Shown here piece by piece: positions 11,401-21,922 of a DNA stretch of 64,000 nt (positions are counted from its first letter, which is position 1; the number at the start of each line of letters is the position of its first letter). The stretch is from Raphanus sativus (lineage: Eukaryota; Streptophyta; Magnoliopsida; Brassicales; Brassicaceae), in the NCBI RefSeq assembly GCF_000801105.2, contig NC_079516.1, positions 43,008,908 to 43,072,907 of the forward strand. Reading direction: 5' to 3'. A program made the position numbers and the translations under genes. The notes under the pieces are model-generated. The model was not told where the DNA came from, did no database searches, and saw nothing but the letters and a program-made list of their open reading frames with translations.

Positions 11401-14096
11401 ATTTTATCACCTAAAATTTTCTAAATTTCTGAAATTTTCTAAATTTTCTGAATTTAAAAAAAAAAATCGTAATATCATTAGTTTTTTTTAGATATCTACA
11501 AATTATACTAAATATTATTTAGTTTAATTTTTGATAACTATACAATTTTATATGATTTTAGTAATTTTGTACAAGTTGATTTAATACATTTAACAAAAAG
11601 AAATAAATAAATTTTTATCTAAGATTTTAACTTTATATATATACATATATATTCTTAAATATAATTAAAAAAAAAAATTTTCTTTTAACTTTATGCTTAA
11701 TTAGTGATATTTATATTAATTATTGGCCAAAATAATAAATAATAATATATAATAAATTACATTTTAAAATATAAAATATAACTTTTAAAAATTCATCACT
11801 ACATATGGTGTAGGAAACACCTAGATTAATAATTGTGACATGACTACTAAAAATTGTTAACATGTCTTATAGATTAATACGACATAGACAATTATATTTA
11901 ATGTTAATTTATATTTTGGTAAACTTTTTAAAATATGGTAATAACTCATAATTATTATATTTTGGACTTTTTAAAAATATTGTAATAACTCATAAATCAT
12001 CATTAAAATAAATATAATTCAATTATGGTATTTTTAAATTTCGAAATATCATTTAAATTAAAAATATTTCAAAAATATATACATATTTTTATAAAATTAT
12101 AAAAATTAAATCATAAAATCAAATTAAATCGTAAAATCATTAGTTTCTTATATATATATACAGATTTTATAAGTATTGTTTAATTTTAATTTTTGTCAAT
12201 TATGCAATTTCACATATTTATTTAATATATTTAATTAAAATAAATATATAGAAAAATCTACATAAAATTATAATTTTAAAATATACATGCACGTTCTTAA
12301 ATATAATTCAAAATAAACAAAATTGTTTTTTATCTTAGTTTTAATGTTCAGTTAAATCAAATTTATATTAAATATTGATAAGAAAAAAGAAAATTTATAA
12401 TATTAATAAAAAATTAAATATAATTTATATTTATCTATTAAAAATATTTTAAAATTCTTTTACTGCACATGGTGCAGGAAAACACCTAGTATATATATAT
12501 ATATATATATACCTTCACAATTATTCTACCATCCAAATTCCTTGCCCCACCAGGCACTCTATCTCCAGCTTTTGCTTCCAATGGCTTCACTTCACCAGTC
12601 AAATGCTCAATTGTTATGGTTGCATTACCTTGATAGACTTGGCAATCCACAGGCACAATCTATATACAAATAACAACATATAAGATTTTAAAAAAACGGC
12701 AGAAATGAATTTAAGTGTTTAAGAATTTCAAGAAATGGAAAGAGACAGAGATTTCACAAACCTCACCAGTTCCTACCAAAATATAGGATCCAACTTCTAC
12801 ATTGTGCACATGGACGCTTTTGTACGACAAATTGAAGAAGTTAAGTGCATTGTCATTATCCACATCAATCACCAGTGCAGTCTCTGGATTACTCTCCTTC
12901 AACTCTCTAACATCCACCACCGAACGGCTAGTGAAGAACTCCTCAGCTGCAGAAAATCAATGTCAAGATACAGACTCAAACCAGAACCCGAGCTGAACTC
13001 GTCAGCTGCGGGTTTGGTTTGAAAGGTTACTTCGGTTCGGGTAGTTCGGTTTTGCACAAATTCTTCTTGAATAGAATAGAACCAAACAAAACTTTGACTC
13101 GGTTTAGGTTGGTATTTGGTTAGTTCATCTCATGAACTGGTGAGGTTTGAGTTTTTCTTTTCTTCCTATGAGCTTGATTTGGTTTAAAATTAAGGCAATT
13201 TTGGGTTTTCGGTTACATCGGTTCAAAATTTTGGTTAGTTCGGTATGGATTTTTAGTTAGGATTCGCATGATTTGGTTAGAATTTTTGTACAATCAAACT
13301 AACCAACTGCCAAACCAAGAAGTTTTGGTTTGGTTTGGCGAGTTGAGTTAGGGTCAAAATCCCACCCACGAACGAACTACAAGTAGGTTCTCACCGATAT
13401 GAGCAAGATTGAACATGGATAGAAGCAATCCTCCCTCTAACGCGTTTCCCATAAACACAGATGCAAAAGCTGCCAACGCCATTAAAACATGGATGTTCAC
13501 TCTTCCTCCAGCTACATCCATAAGTGCGTCTAAAGATGCTGAGATCTAATTAACACCAAAACGACTCTCTACTCTTTAGTAACTAAGCTTCTACAAAAAA
13601 AAACAGAGTATGGAGAGGAAGAAGAAGCAAGAATCCTTACTCCAACAAGAGGGAAGGCAACAATCATGAAGGAGTTCTGAAGAGGTTTGATGTAAGGCTT
13701 AGGAGTCACGCAAGGGCAAGCGGCGGCTGCGAAGAAGAGTAGGGCGGAAGTGCAGCAAAGATGAAGATTCTCTCTGAGGAAGTTGCCTAGTCGAATCCAT
13801 CCGATAGATTTAGCGAAATCGATCAGCACTTTCTGAGGATAATTCGATGCCTTTAGTCCCACGGAACAACAATGTCTGTGATGATGCACTTGCTCGTGCT
13901 CGTGGTGGTGGTGGTGGCGATGGTGGTTTTGGCAGGCTGATTTCGTCGTCAGAAGATGAAATGATCGTCGGGGAGAGGCAGAGGTACGAATGGGTTGAAG
14001 TAAGAAGGAGTTGAGTCGAGCGAGACGGAGCGTGGATTTGAGAGGGGAAGGGAATATAGTGAGAGAAGAAGAATGTATAAGAGCAGCTGGTTCCAT
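8446..14096 (-). CDS. HMA1: HMA1-type P1B heavy-metal ATPase, chloroplast envelope (13 exons)
   Basis: P-type ATPase of the HMA1 class, which moves metal ions (Cu, Zn and Ca reported for Arabidopsis) across the chloroplast inner envelope. Exons (minus): 13641-14096, 13395-13545, 12762-12946, 12513-12659, 10805-11000, 10591-10703, 10145-10383, 9884-9989, 9623-9787, 9325-9538, 8825-9012, 8658-8744, 8446-8583. All junctions are GT-AG and the frame is open for about 794 residues (Arabidopsis, from memory, about 819). Seen: a Ser/Arg-rich transit-like N-terminus, a His cluster (HHRHHHHHEHEQVHHHRH), actuator LTGE near 285, SPC at 395-397 in the metal-binding membrane helix, phosphorylation motif DKTGT with Asp438, THP near 492, and GEGIND at 665-670 (where many P-type ATPases have GDGxND). 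The next residue is Gly where Ala is usual (INDGPA). HEGGT is present in the last membrane segment. The final ~20 residues are shifted by a 7-bp duplication. The start Met begins the conserved MEPA; an in-frame upstream ATG at 14127-14129 is less likely. Confidence 0.9.
9060..9290. repeat. Pyrimidine-asymmetric 'ttcggtt' repeat in HMA1 intron
   Basis: Intron 10 holds a run of degenerate motifs of the type GGTTCGGTTT, with their complements toward the far end (ACCGAA, AACCGA). The same kind of sequence occurs at 12990-13390, 14280-14820, 23455-23780 and 47885-48490. It is a dispersed Brassicaceae repeat, probably from a non-autonomous DNA element. I cannot fix its ends here. Confidence 0.55.
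11050..12489 (+). mobile_element. Two tandem Helitron-like copies in HMA1 intron 4
   Basis: The 1.5-kb intron between 11003 and 12512 is largely AT-rich repeat. It ends with a Helitron-type 3' terminus: hairpin CTGCAC-ATG-GTGCAG at 12463-12477, then a short spacer and CTAG at 12486-12489 followed by T. A related, imperfect terminus (hairpin CTACAT-ATG-GTGTAG at about 11799-11813, CTAG at 11821-11824) lies about 665 bp upstream. The sequence after it repeats the start of the first copy, with shared wording around the TGACATG and GGTAATAACTCATA motifs. I read this as two related copies in head-to-tail order. The 5' end near 11050 is approximate. No protein is encoded. Confidence 0.6.
12490..12511. 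repeat. TA microsatellite beside HMA1 exon 4
   Basis: An uninterrupted TA run lies between the Helitron 3' terminus and the GT donor of HMA1 exon 4 (12513-12659). The donor dinucleotide itself abuts the run. Confidence 0.8.
12990..13390. repeat. Dispersed 'ttcggtt' repeat in HMA1 intron 2
   Basis: Intron 2 (12947-13394) is filled with degenerate GGTTCGGTT / TTTGGTTTGG motifs like those at 9060-9290, ending in complementary ACCAAACC-type words. It is a non-coding repeat. Its ends coincide roughly with the intron, so the insertion did not touch the exons. Confidence 0.5.
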
Positions 14097-14199
14097 AGTT
14101 AAGATTGCTACTGTTTCGCTTATGATCAATGGCGATCAGACGGAAGTGAAATAAAGAATAAGAAGGAGAAAGTGAAGGGAAGGGAGCCATTTGGAATTA

Positions 14200-16224
14200 T
14201 ACGAAAATGTCGTAAAATGGCCTCATTATGATCCCATCTTACAGAAATATATGCATTTTTTTTTGACAATTTTGCAAACTGTATTTATTCAGGAACCGAA
14301 TAACAGAAACTTGTTTTGGTTCTGTTCAGGTTTGGATTCTATCTGAAAAATTAAAACTGAACCAGAACCAAACTGAAAACTAAATCAGTACCCAAAATTA
14401 CTATAGTTTAATTTATATACTTATAAATATTAACTATATTTAGTTTTAAAATAATCAAACAATTTAAAAATATTATTTATAAACTGACATACCAGAAAAA
14501 ATGAAGTACTGTAATACTTTTGTCGGAAAATATTTAAATTATTCAGAATTTTATCCTAAAACCCAAACATTCTGATATTTAATCTGCAAAAACTTAGATT
14601 TTATGACTTTTTAATTTATATTAGCCGAAAATTCAGAATAAATCCAAAATTAACTTCAAGATTAGCCAGTTCTCAACTTTGTTAATCGAAACAAACCGAA
14701 ATAATCGAACCAAAACCAAATTCAATTTTATAAATATCTGAACGGATTCTGGATCTCTAGAACTGAAGAACTAAAAGAACCAAACTGGATCGAAATCGAG
14801 AACCGAATACCCAAAACTAGTTTTACATAATAAATCATTTTTGTTTTCATCTTTGTTAGCCAATTTTCTCTGCCACAACACCATCTACTCCGCTAATCTC
14901 ACTATATTATTTAGGCCATGTTCCTTTTTTGTTCCAAATATTGCATCTTGATTTGATTCAAGTGTTTATAATATATGTTCGATTAGACACATATTTATCT
15001 TGATGATGGATATGGATGCAAACATTTACGCAAAGAATTTGGATTCAAAATCTACATTCCAAAATTTACAAGACATATATACTCCTTAATACAAATATTA
15101 AATAAGTATATTTCAGTAAAATATTTTTAAACCACAAAATCATGTTTTCTGTTTAATTTTTAGGAGACAGCTAAATCTTATTTTTTCACTAGAACTGCAA
15201 ATTGGTTTTGTTTTGCCAAAACCTTGAAATAATATTTTTCTTTCAAAACCAAAGAAAAGATAAATTGAACGATTTTGTTTATTTTAAATTATATTTTTTA
15301 AAATATATGTATATGTTTTTAATTTATAATCTTAGATAGATTTTTAATCAGTTTTTTTGGATAAAATAAATTAAACCAACTTGTATAAAATTAATTAAAA
15401 ACATTTGGTATAAAATTTGTATAATTACCAGAAAGTAAAACTAAATAACATTTCTAAAATTTGTAGATATATAAAAGAAAGATATAAAGATTAAAAATAA
15501 TAATTTTAAAAAATCGTACAAAAATTGAAAAATAGAAATAAACAATATTTGAAAATTTAAAAATATAACTATATTTATACTATTATATTATTTAATTTCA
15601 TATTTAAATATATTTTTAATAATGATATATAATCTACTACCATATTTTAAGAAAAAAAATACCAAAAATATAAATCATCATTAAATGAAATCATCCATGT
15701 TACTTTTTTCATAAACCATATCATATATCTTATTGTGTCATGTCACGTTTTTGGTGAAATTGTTTATGGAGATGAACATGTCATCATAATTTAAAAGATC
15801 ACTTGGCAAATAATAACTAAGGGATTGTACTTAGTGTTAAAAAAGACATGATATTTTACTTCTGCATTGATATGCTTTGTTGCCAACGATTACATGGGCT
15901 GATCTTTTTTTTAAGCTAAAAACTAAACTTAAAAAGAATTTATTATATTAATGAAAATAATCAAGGTTTTATTACATTGTAAATTGTTTTAAATAAAAAT
16001 TTGTAATAAAAAATAAACCAACATAGAATAAAGTGAGGTTCTACTAATTCTTTATTTCCTCCATTGTATCATGTATGGTAAGTAAAGAAAAAGTATTTCC
16101 TACAACTAGTCTGAAAAGTACAACAAATAAAAGAAACGAAAGAAGTAAGCACATTTTTTGAAGTTAGATCGAAGTGGCCACCTTAACCAATCCGGTAAGA
16201 ACACTGGAACCACGGGTTTCTTAA
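14200..16224. other. Repeat-rich spacer between HMA1 and PIP3
   Basis: 14280-14820 is a degenerate AACCGAA/GGTTCGG repeat. About 15180-15830 is AT-rich and resembles, in reverse orientation, the Helitron-like sequence in HMA1 intron 4 (shared words around GATCACTTGGCAAATAATAACTA and ATGACATGT). No coding region is seen until the PIP peptide gene. Confidence 0.45.
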
Positions 16225-16482
16225 TTAGTGACCCGGTCCACTCGGGCTGGGCCCGGATTGCTTAACATATACAAGCGGCTCACTTCGATTCACGAACTTA
16301 TGACCCTCACCACCAGGGCTAGGACCCGATTCCTTGATCGCTCCAAGTGATAAACCATCAAAGAACTTAGCCACTAGCTTCTCTTCGGCCTTCGTTAAAC
16401 CCAAGGGACGAGCCTCCACTACAAGAACCGAACCCACCAACATGAAAAACAGAATCGAACTCAGAACAACTTTGTTCATCAT
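16225..16482 (-). CDS. PIP3: PIP-type secreted peptide precursor (prePIP3-like)
   Basis: Precursor of a small apoplastic defence peptide of the PIP/PIPL family; the Arabidopsis member PIP1 acts through the receptor kinase RLK7. The 85-residue product starts with a signal peptide (about residues 1-24, hydrophobic ILFFMLVGSVLVV, likely cut after VEA). It then has a variable acidic/basic region and two SGPSP repeats: ESGPSPGGEGH in the middle and QSGPSPSGPGH at the extreme C-terminus, the second being the expected mature peptide. Single exon; the stop directly follows the final His, as in the family. An adjacent upstream ATG (MM) makes the exact start ambiguous by one codon. Two SGPS motifs and collinearity suggest PIP3 (At2g23270); PIP2 is the alternative. 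Flanked by repeats on both sides, so it is a lone gene here. Confidence 0.88.
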   Translation of the reverse strand: MMNKVVLSSILFFMLVGSVLVVEARPLGLTKAEEKLVAKFFDGLSLGAIKESGPSPGGEGHKFVNRSEPLVYVKQSGPSPSGPGH

Positions 16483-16980
16483 GATTTTCTTTTAGACGCT
16501 TCTAAGTAATTACAGAAAGTCTTTTTCCTTTATTTTTTTGTATATACACTTTCACTAGTCAATATCGAGATAATGAAATTTGTTGTGAGGAGTTTGTGAA
16601 CTTGGAGTTGGATTATATAATGGTGTGGAGAGGCTGGAGAGCCTTGAAGGAGAAGAAAAGTATGCATTTTTTTAGAGTTTTGACTTCATAAGTTTAGAAT
16701 TCAACAGAACGCTACTTCCTGGGAAGACACCGAGGTTCCCTCTTGTTTTAAGTAGCCTTATCTTTCCACATAATATAATTTAATTTGAAGAATCAAAAAG
16801 CCATCAAGGAGGAATGGAGATCATTTACGTTTTCCTGGCTGAAGAAATAACTTGATTTTCTCTCAAATTGTTTTGAGCAGAATTTTAGTTGTAGATCATA
16901 CAAAAGATGTTGGATGTCAAATCTAGTGTATATTATTTTATGTCTAGCTTTGGCTGAGAAAAGTTCATTACTTATTCATA

Positions 16981-17919
16981 TCTCTTATATATGAAAAGAA
17001 TCATTACAACATTTTATCTATGGCACTTGTCATCATTAGAATATTTTTCAGCATTCCTAGAGAAATATGTTGATTCACTAAATATATTATGATTTTCACT
17101 AAACTAATAATAAAATAAATTAATAATGTACAATTATTTTTTTTTTCTTTTCTTAAGTAAAATTTATTGAATTACCAAATATGATTATAGTATATATATG
17201 ACAACTAATGATTTAAATAATAAATATTTAACAATAATTTATGTATTCTCCATCATTTATTTTTAAAATTATATTATTAACATAAAATAAATAATCATAT
17301 CAACCATATAACAAAAATATTTTTCGTATATGTTATAATTTTGTTTTTAAATGACGATAACTTACTATAAAGAAATACTCTTAGATAGTCCTGAAAAGTT
17401 TTTGTCACAAATATATTTCATAAGGGTCAAATGACCAAAATGTTTCATTAAAAAATAAATATATACTTATTCTCTATGATTAACTAATCTAGACATTAGG
17501 TTTAGCGTTAAGAGGTGAGTTTGAAATTAAAATAATAAATATTAAACGTTAAAAAAAATTAAAAATAGTTTCAAAAAAACATTTTCCAATTTCAGAAAAG
17601 AAAATTTGAAAGAAATTCAAAAAGCGAAAAAGTGAAAATTTATAAGAAGTTCAAACTTGAAAACATATCAAAAGTATAAAAATTCATTATTATTATTATT
17701 ATTATTATTACTATTGTTATTTTTATTATTATTTATTATTATTTTTATTATTATTTTATTCTTTATTTTTATTCGAAATTGCTATATTAACAAAAAAATA
17801 GATTTCTAAACGTAAAATCATTAGTTTCTTATATGTAAAAAAAGTAATAGTACATAAAAATAACTTTTATATATAGTTCTCATTCCGTACAAGGTTACAA
17901 GGTGTAGATCTTAAACTAG
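16981..17919 (+). mobile_element. Non-autonomous Helitron
   Basis: Starts with TC directly after A (16980) in a TCTTATATATGAAAAG-like context. Ends in CTAG at 17916-17919 followed by T, after an imperfect palindrome (CCGTAC ... AAGGTGT) that matches known Brassicaceae Helitron 3' ends of the type ...GATCTTAAACTAGT. This gives A|TC...CTAG|T with no target duplication, as Helitrons do. The interior is AT-rich and contains a TTA microsatellite (17683-17765). No Rep/helicase is seen. Confidence 0.6.
17683..17765. repeat. TTA/ATT microsatellite
   Basis: About 25 imperfect ATT units inside the Helitron at 16981-17919. Confidence 0.75.
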
Positions 17920-18177
17920 TATTATATTAAACGACAAAAAGATCCTTAAAAGTCATACCTTTCTTTAGCCTATGACTTCCTGAAAACAGATATGGGAACA
18001 ACCAGATGGCTAAAACTCGAGCATTCTCGCTAAACCTCCTTCTCTGGATTCAGTTGGTCCAATTTGATTATGGAAATACTCATCTACAAAGACTTGGAAG
18101 CTCCTCCATAAAACCAAACTAGTGGTTGAATGGCATCAGATGATATGGCCATATACCATAACATTCTTCCATATCTT

Positions 18178-18316
18178 TTTTTTTTAATTCAAGAAGTTTA
18201 GGCCCAGGAACAAGAACCGGTTGTTTAATCTCCTCTCCGCAGTTACTGACTTGAACCTTGCACTTCAACCCTTTGGGAAGAAAGCTCTACCAATTGAGCT
18301 AGCAACTACGGGTCAC
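18178..18316 (-). mobile_element. tRNA-derived SINE (full insertion with TSD)
   Basis: On the minus strand the element starts with a tRNA-like head: A-box TAGCTCAATTGGTAGAGC and B-box GGTTCAAGTC. A short body follows, then a poly(A) tail (poly-T at 18177-18185 on the plus strand). The 11-bp sequence TTCCATATCTT flanks it at 18167-18177 and 18319-18329. The 5' edge is uncertain by a few bases. Tail, Pol III boxes and target duplication together identify a SINE; I cannot name its family safely. Confidence 0.85.
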
Positions 18317-18590
18317 TTTTCCATATCTTGGCTAGAATTTTCCATTAAACTTGCTAAGGGTGATCGTAGTAGACAATGGTAATTGTATCAGCCGCATCTC
18401 TTATAATTAATTAGATTTTGGTATATATATTACTAATTTAAATTAGTATATGCGTTATAAATTAACTTCTAGTTATCATCAGTTTCATCAGATTTTGGCA
18501 TATATATTATTAATTGAAATTTGATACAATTCCCATTGTAACACATTTATATTTTATAAAATAAAAGCTGAGTGCACAATAAAAATAATA

Positions 18591-18843
18591 CTCCCCTGTT
18601 TTTGTATATATATATGACGTTTTATACATTTCATACCAAACAAAACAAGTAGCACAATTCCATTATTAACCTCTATCATTAATTGACGTGAAGAACAAAT
18701 GAGTCTTTAATGTTAATTAAAAAAAAATATAAAGGGCAAACAAAGTCAATACTATAATATTTTGTCTAATTTTCTGCAAAACGTCATGTAAAGTGGAACT
18801 GAAAAACAGTGTGAAAACGTCATATATATATAAACGGAGGGAG
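18591..18843. mobile_element. Stowaway-like MITE, TA target site
   Basis: 253 bp bounded by CTCCCCTGTTTTTG on the left and AAACGGAGGGAG on the right, the CTCCCTCCGTTT type of terminal inverted repeat. TA dinucleotides flank it at 18589-18590 and 18844-18845. Subterminal segments (ATATATATGACGTTTTATA and its complement) extend the inverted repeat. Non-coding. Confidence 0.8.
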
Positions 18844-18845
18844 TA

Positions 18846-20586
18846 TATTTATATAAAAATAAAATTTGTATATGAAAATCATCGACATTAATTAACATCG
18901 TGAAAAATTCAACTCTTATATCAAATTAACAGTCAAAATAGTTTTTAGTTGAAAATTAGTATTATTTGGATATGTCATAGTCAACTATATCAAACTTGAT
19001 CGATGTTTCAAAAGTTCAAACACCAATCTGCCTACTTTTTTATTTGTTTCTCACGTTTTTTTTATTTCCATTCAAAGTAGCATCCTTTGGTTTACAAAAA
19101 AAAGTAGCATCCTTTGGAAAAATCATGAGCGACGTAGATTTTGATTAATCAACTTTTGAATATCTTTTTCGAAACAAATAAGAGAATTTGACCTGTACCC
19201 GAGTTAAAAAGCAAAATAGAAGGTTTATGTTAGTCGGTTTAAAATCTCAAAATGTGTCTTTTTCTGTTTGGGTTTGATACTCACTTGAGCCTGAGTTTTA
19301 TTTTTTAAGGAAAAAAAATTACATTGTATAGCTTTCAAACCAATTATAATTCATTTAAAGATATGTATAATTATTATACATAAGGTAATGTTTAGAATAT
19401 TAAGACAGCGAAGTCTCACATGTGATAAATTTTAAATTTTACAAATTTATAAGTTAAAGGACATCGTTTTAAATAAAGCGCTTTAAATATCTAATTGGCC
19501 AAACATACTGTTTGCGGTGAACATATATTTAAACATGATATTAAAAATTTATGCAGGTTTTTTAAATTTGTATATAGTTCATTATAAAATAGAGAAATTA
19601 GGCTAAATAACCATAAGAACACACATAAATTAAGAAACTAACTGTAACAAAATATAGATGTATATTTATATAATATTGCTAGTGTTTTAAAAAAGTGTTT
19701 CAAAAAAAAAATATATAACATTACTATTTTTCCTTTTACCGCTTCCCCCTTTTTCAATTAATCTTATTATTCCAAAATTACTTATTCTGATTTCTTATTT
19801 ATCTATAAAAATAAAGAGTGTTTAATATGTATATCATATTTTGAATGTTTTAAAACAAACATTAATTTATGAAATTTAATATGTAAAGTTATAACAGCAC
19901 TGTATTTCGTCTTAGATTTGATTTCCGTTGACCACCTAACCGTACTATATTGATAGATTAGATTAGTATCCGGATATAATTTCTCGTGAGATTAGTATTT
20001 GTGTCTAGAAAACCTTTAAAATACTCATGATTATAAAAAACTTATATTATGTTTTATTATATTTATGAAACGTAAAATAAAATTGTAATTATACAATCTA
20101 TCTCTCTCTCATTTTCCTTCACTCCATTCCCTTCTTCCATCTTTCCCTCTCTCTCTCTAATTTTTACAATAATATATTATGGCATTTTATTATATTAAAA
20201 TCATAATCAATAACACAATTTATATCTCCATCTCTCTTTCCCTCTTCATCTCTTCTTTTCCTCTTTCTCTGATTTTCCTTCCCTCTTATCTCTTTCCCTC
20301 CCTTCTCCATTGTAAATATTTTTTTTTCAAAAAGATAATATTGTCTAAATTGATGACAAATTGTCACATCATTTCTTTATCTATACATATATGTTTAGTT
20401 TTTAAAAAAAAATTTGCATTCCTAATGTACACTTGACAAATTCACCCTTTTACTCAACTTCATGTCCATGTGAATGAAGATAATTTTGTTCTAATATAGT
20501 AAAGTTCATTTTTGTCTCCTTGACAGAATTTAGCAAATACACATAATCAAACATCATTACTTTTTAAATGTATACCTTTGACCAAA
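18846..20586. other. AT-rich spacer
   Basis: No gene is recognised. 20100-20330 is a CT-rich (TCTCTTTCC) low-complexity tract. Open frames across it on both strands are products of that composition. Confidence 0.5.
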
Positions 20587-20600
20587 CTATGATTGTTTTT

Positions 20601-20782
20601 TTTTTGATTTGCTAGGATGGGTTCGGGCCTTCGGCCTTAATCCTCCCCTAGGCCCGGTACCAGCCTGCGTCTGTACTCCGTAAAGAGGAGGCCTAAGTCA
20701 TACCGTGACTAGGAAGAGTCAAACCCGGAACCGTATTTGCAGCTGCAAGCCGTTCACCACCAGACTAACTCGTCTGATTAAT
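20601..20782 (-). mobile_element. Second tRNA-derived SINE with TSD
   Basis: Minus strand: an A-box-like TAGTCTGGTGGTGAAC and a B-box region GGTTCCGGGTTTGACTC form a tRNA-like head. A GC-rich body (CCTCTTTACGGAG, CCGGGCCTAGG) leads to an oligo(A) tail. TATGATTGTTTTT flanks both sides (20588-20600 and 20783-20795). The body differs from the SINE at 18178, so it is a different family. Confidence 0.85.
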
Positions 20783-20997
20783 TATGATTGTTTTTCTTTG
20801 TATATTTTTTTCTTAAGATTTTCTGTTTCCATATTTTCTTGATAAAGATAAAAATGTTATTGTATTCTTACTTAGTACTTACTATTAAGGACTTTGCTAG
20901 AAAGCAAATAATATTAACACGTATTATAATAATCCATATTTTGTAATATACTTCTGATGTCTGATGAACATATCCAACTTTAGTTAATAAGATCATC

Positions 20998-21267
20998 TCC
21001 AACCCATTTTTATTTTTATCTTTATATTTTCCTCTAAAATAGAAAATTTTATTATAGAAATAAATTTGCTCTAATGTATGTCTCTATAATAGAATTCCTT
21101 TATTTATAAAAAAATATATAGAGATATGCTACTTTCATCTTAAAATATAAAGACAAAAAACTAACATTGCTCTATATTATAGAGATATAGATTGGAGTAA
21201 ATCCACATCTATAATAAGATTTCTATTTTAGAGAAAAAATATAGAAGCATATATTGGAGATGCTTAG
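20998..21267. mobile_element. MITE with CATCTCCAA-type ends (PIF/Harbinger-like)
   Basis: Left end GATCATCTCCAACCC after TAA, right end TTGGAGATGC before TTA. In between, TCTATTTTAGAG and TCTATTATAGA words are arranged as internal inverted repeats. The ends fit the Tourist/PIF-Harbinger class (3-bp TWA targets). The two flanking triplets are TAA and TTA, so the duplication is not exact. A relative lies at 41286-42250. Confidence 0.55.
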
Positions 21268-21922
21268 CTAAGATTTTCTATATAAATTGACACATGTAAA
21301 TCCATATATTATAATTATGTTGTGTGTTAACATATCCAAATTTTTGTCAATCATATAAGTAAATAATTTTCTGAACTGATAACCTCATAACCAAACAGGA
21401 GAAATATTAACACTCATAAATCTGATACTGCAACAAATTATAATGATGTTAGCACAAATAAATAAATTATAATGATATTTTCTCATATAATCTTTGTATT
21501 TAATACTTTTGTAGTATTTTCTTTTGATTCTAATTAATTTTCATATTCTTAATAAATTAAGATTAATATATTAAGAAAGAAAACTACATAACAAACGTTA
21601 TAAATCTCATAAAGTTTTTGACACATATCAAAATATGTTAATAATAGTTCTGTACGTGTCACACTACAAAAAAAAGGTTTTATGATAGATAAGATTTGTA
21701 ACTGACGTAGTTTACTTTTTTCTGGATTAAGGGGCAATTACTATCGAATCTCGATGGATTTTCTTACCACAATTTCATATATTGTCTTTATGAAGCAAAT
21801 TCTATCACTAACAAACCATCAATATATATACTACTTTTAATTTCAACTGAGAATCAAAACATAAGTCTAAAATCTGGAAAAACTAATACCTCAAAAAAAA
21901 AAAGCAATAATTTTACGTTATC

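Noticed and set aside
14097..14190. Alternative upstream starts for HMA1
   Set aside because: The in-frame ATG at 14127-14129 would add MIISETVAILT before the conserved MEPA start; the frame beginning at 14190 is out of register.
18240..18316. tRNA gene on the minus strand
   Set aside because: The A and B boxes are good, but the sequence continues into a SINE body with oligo(A) tail and target duplication, and the acceptor stem does not close.
20164..20436. Ile/Leu/Ser-rich open frame (plus) and Lys/Arg/Glu-rich frame (minus)
   Set aside because: Composition artefact of a TCTCTTTCC-rich low-complexity tract.
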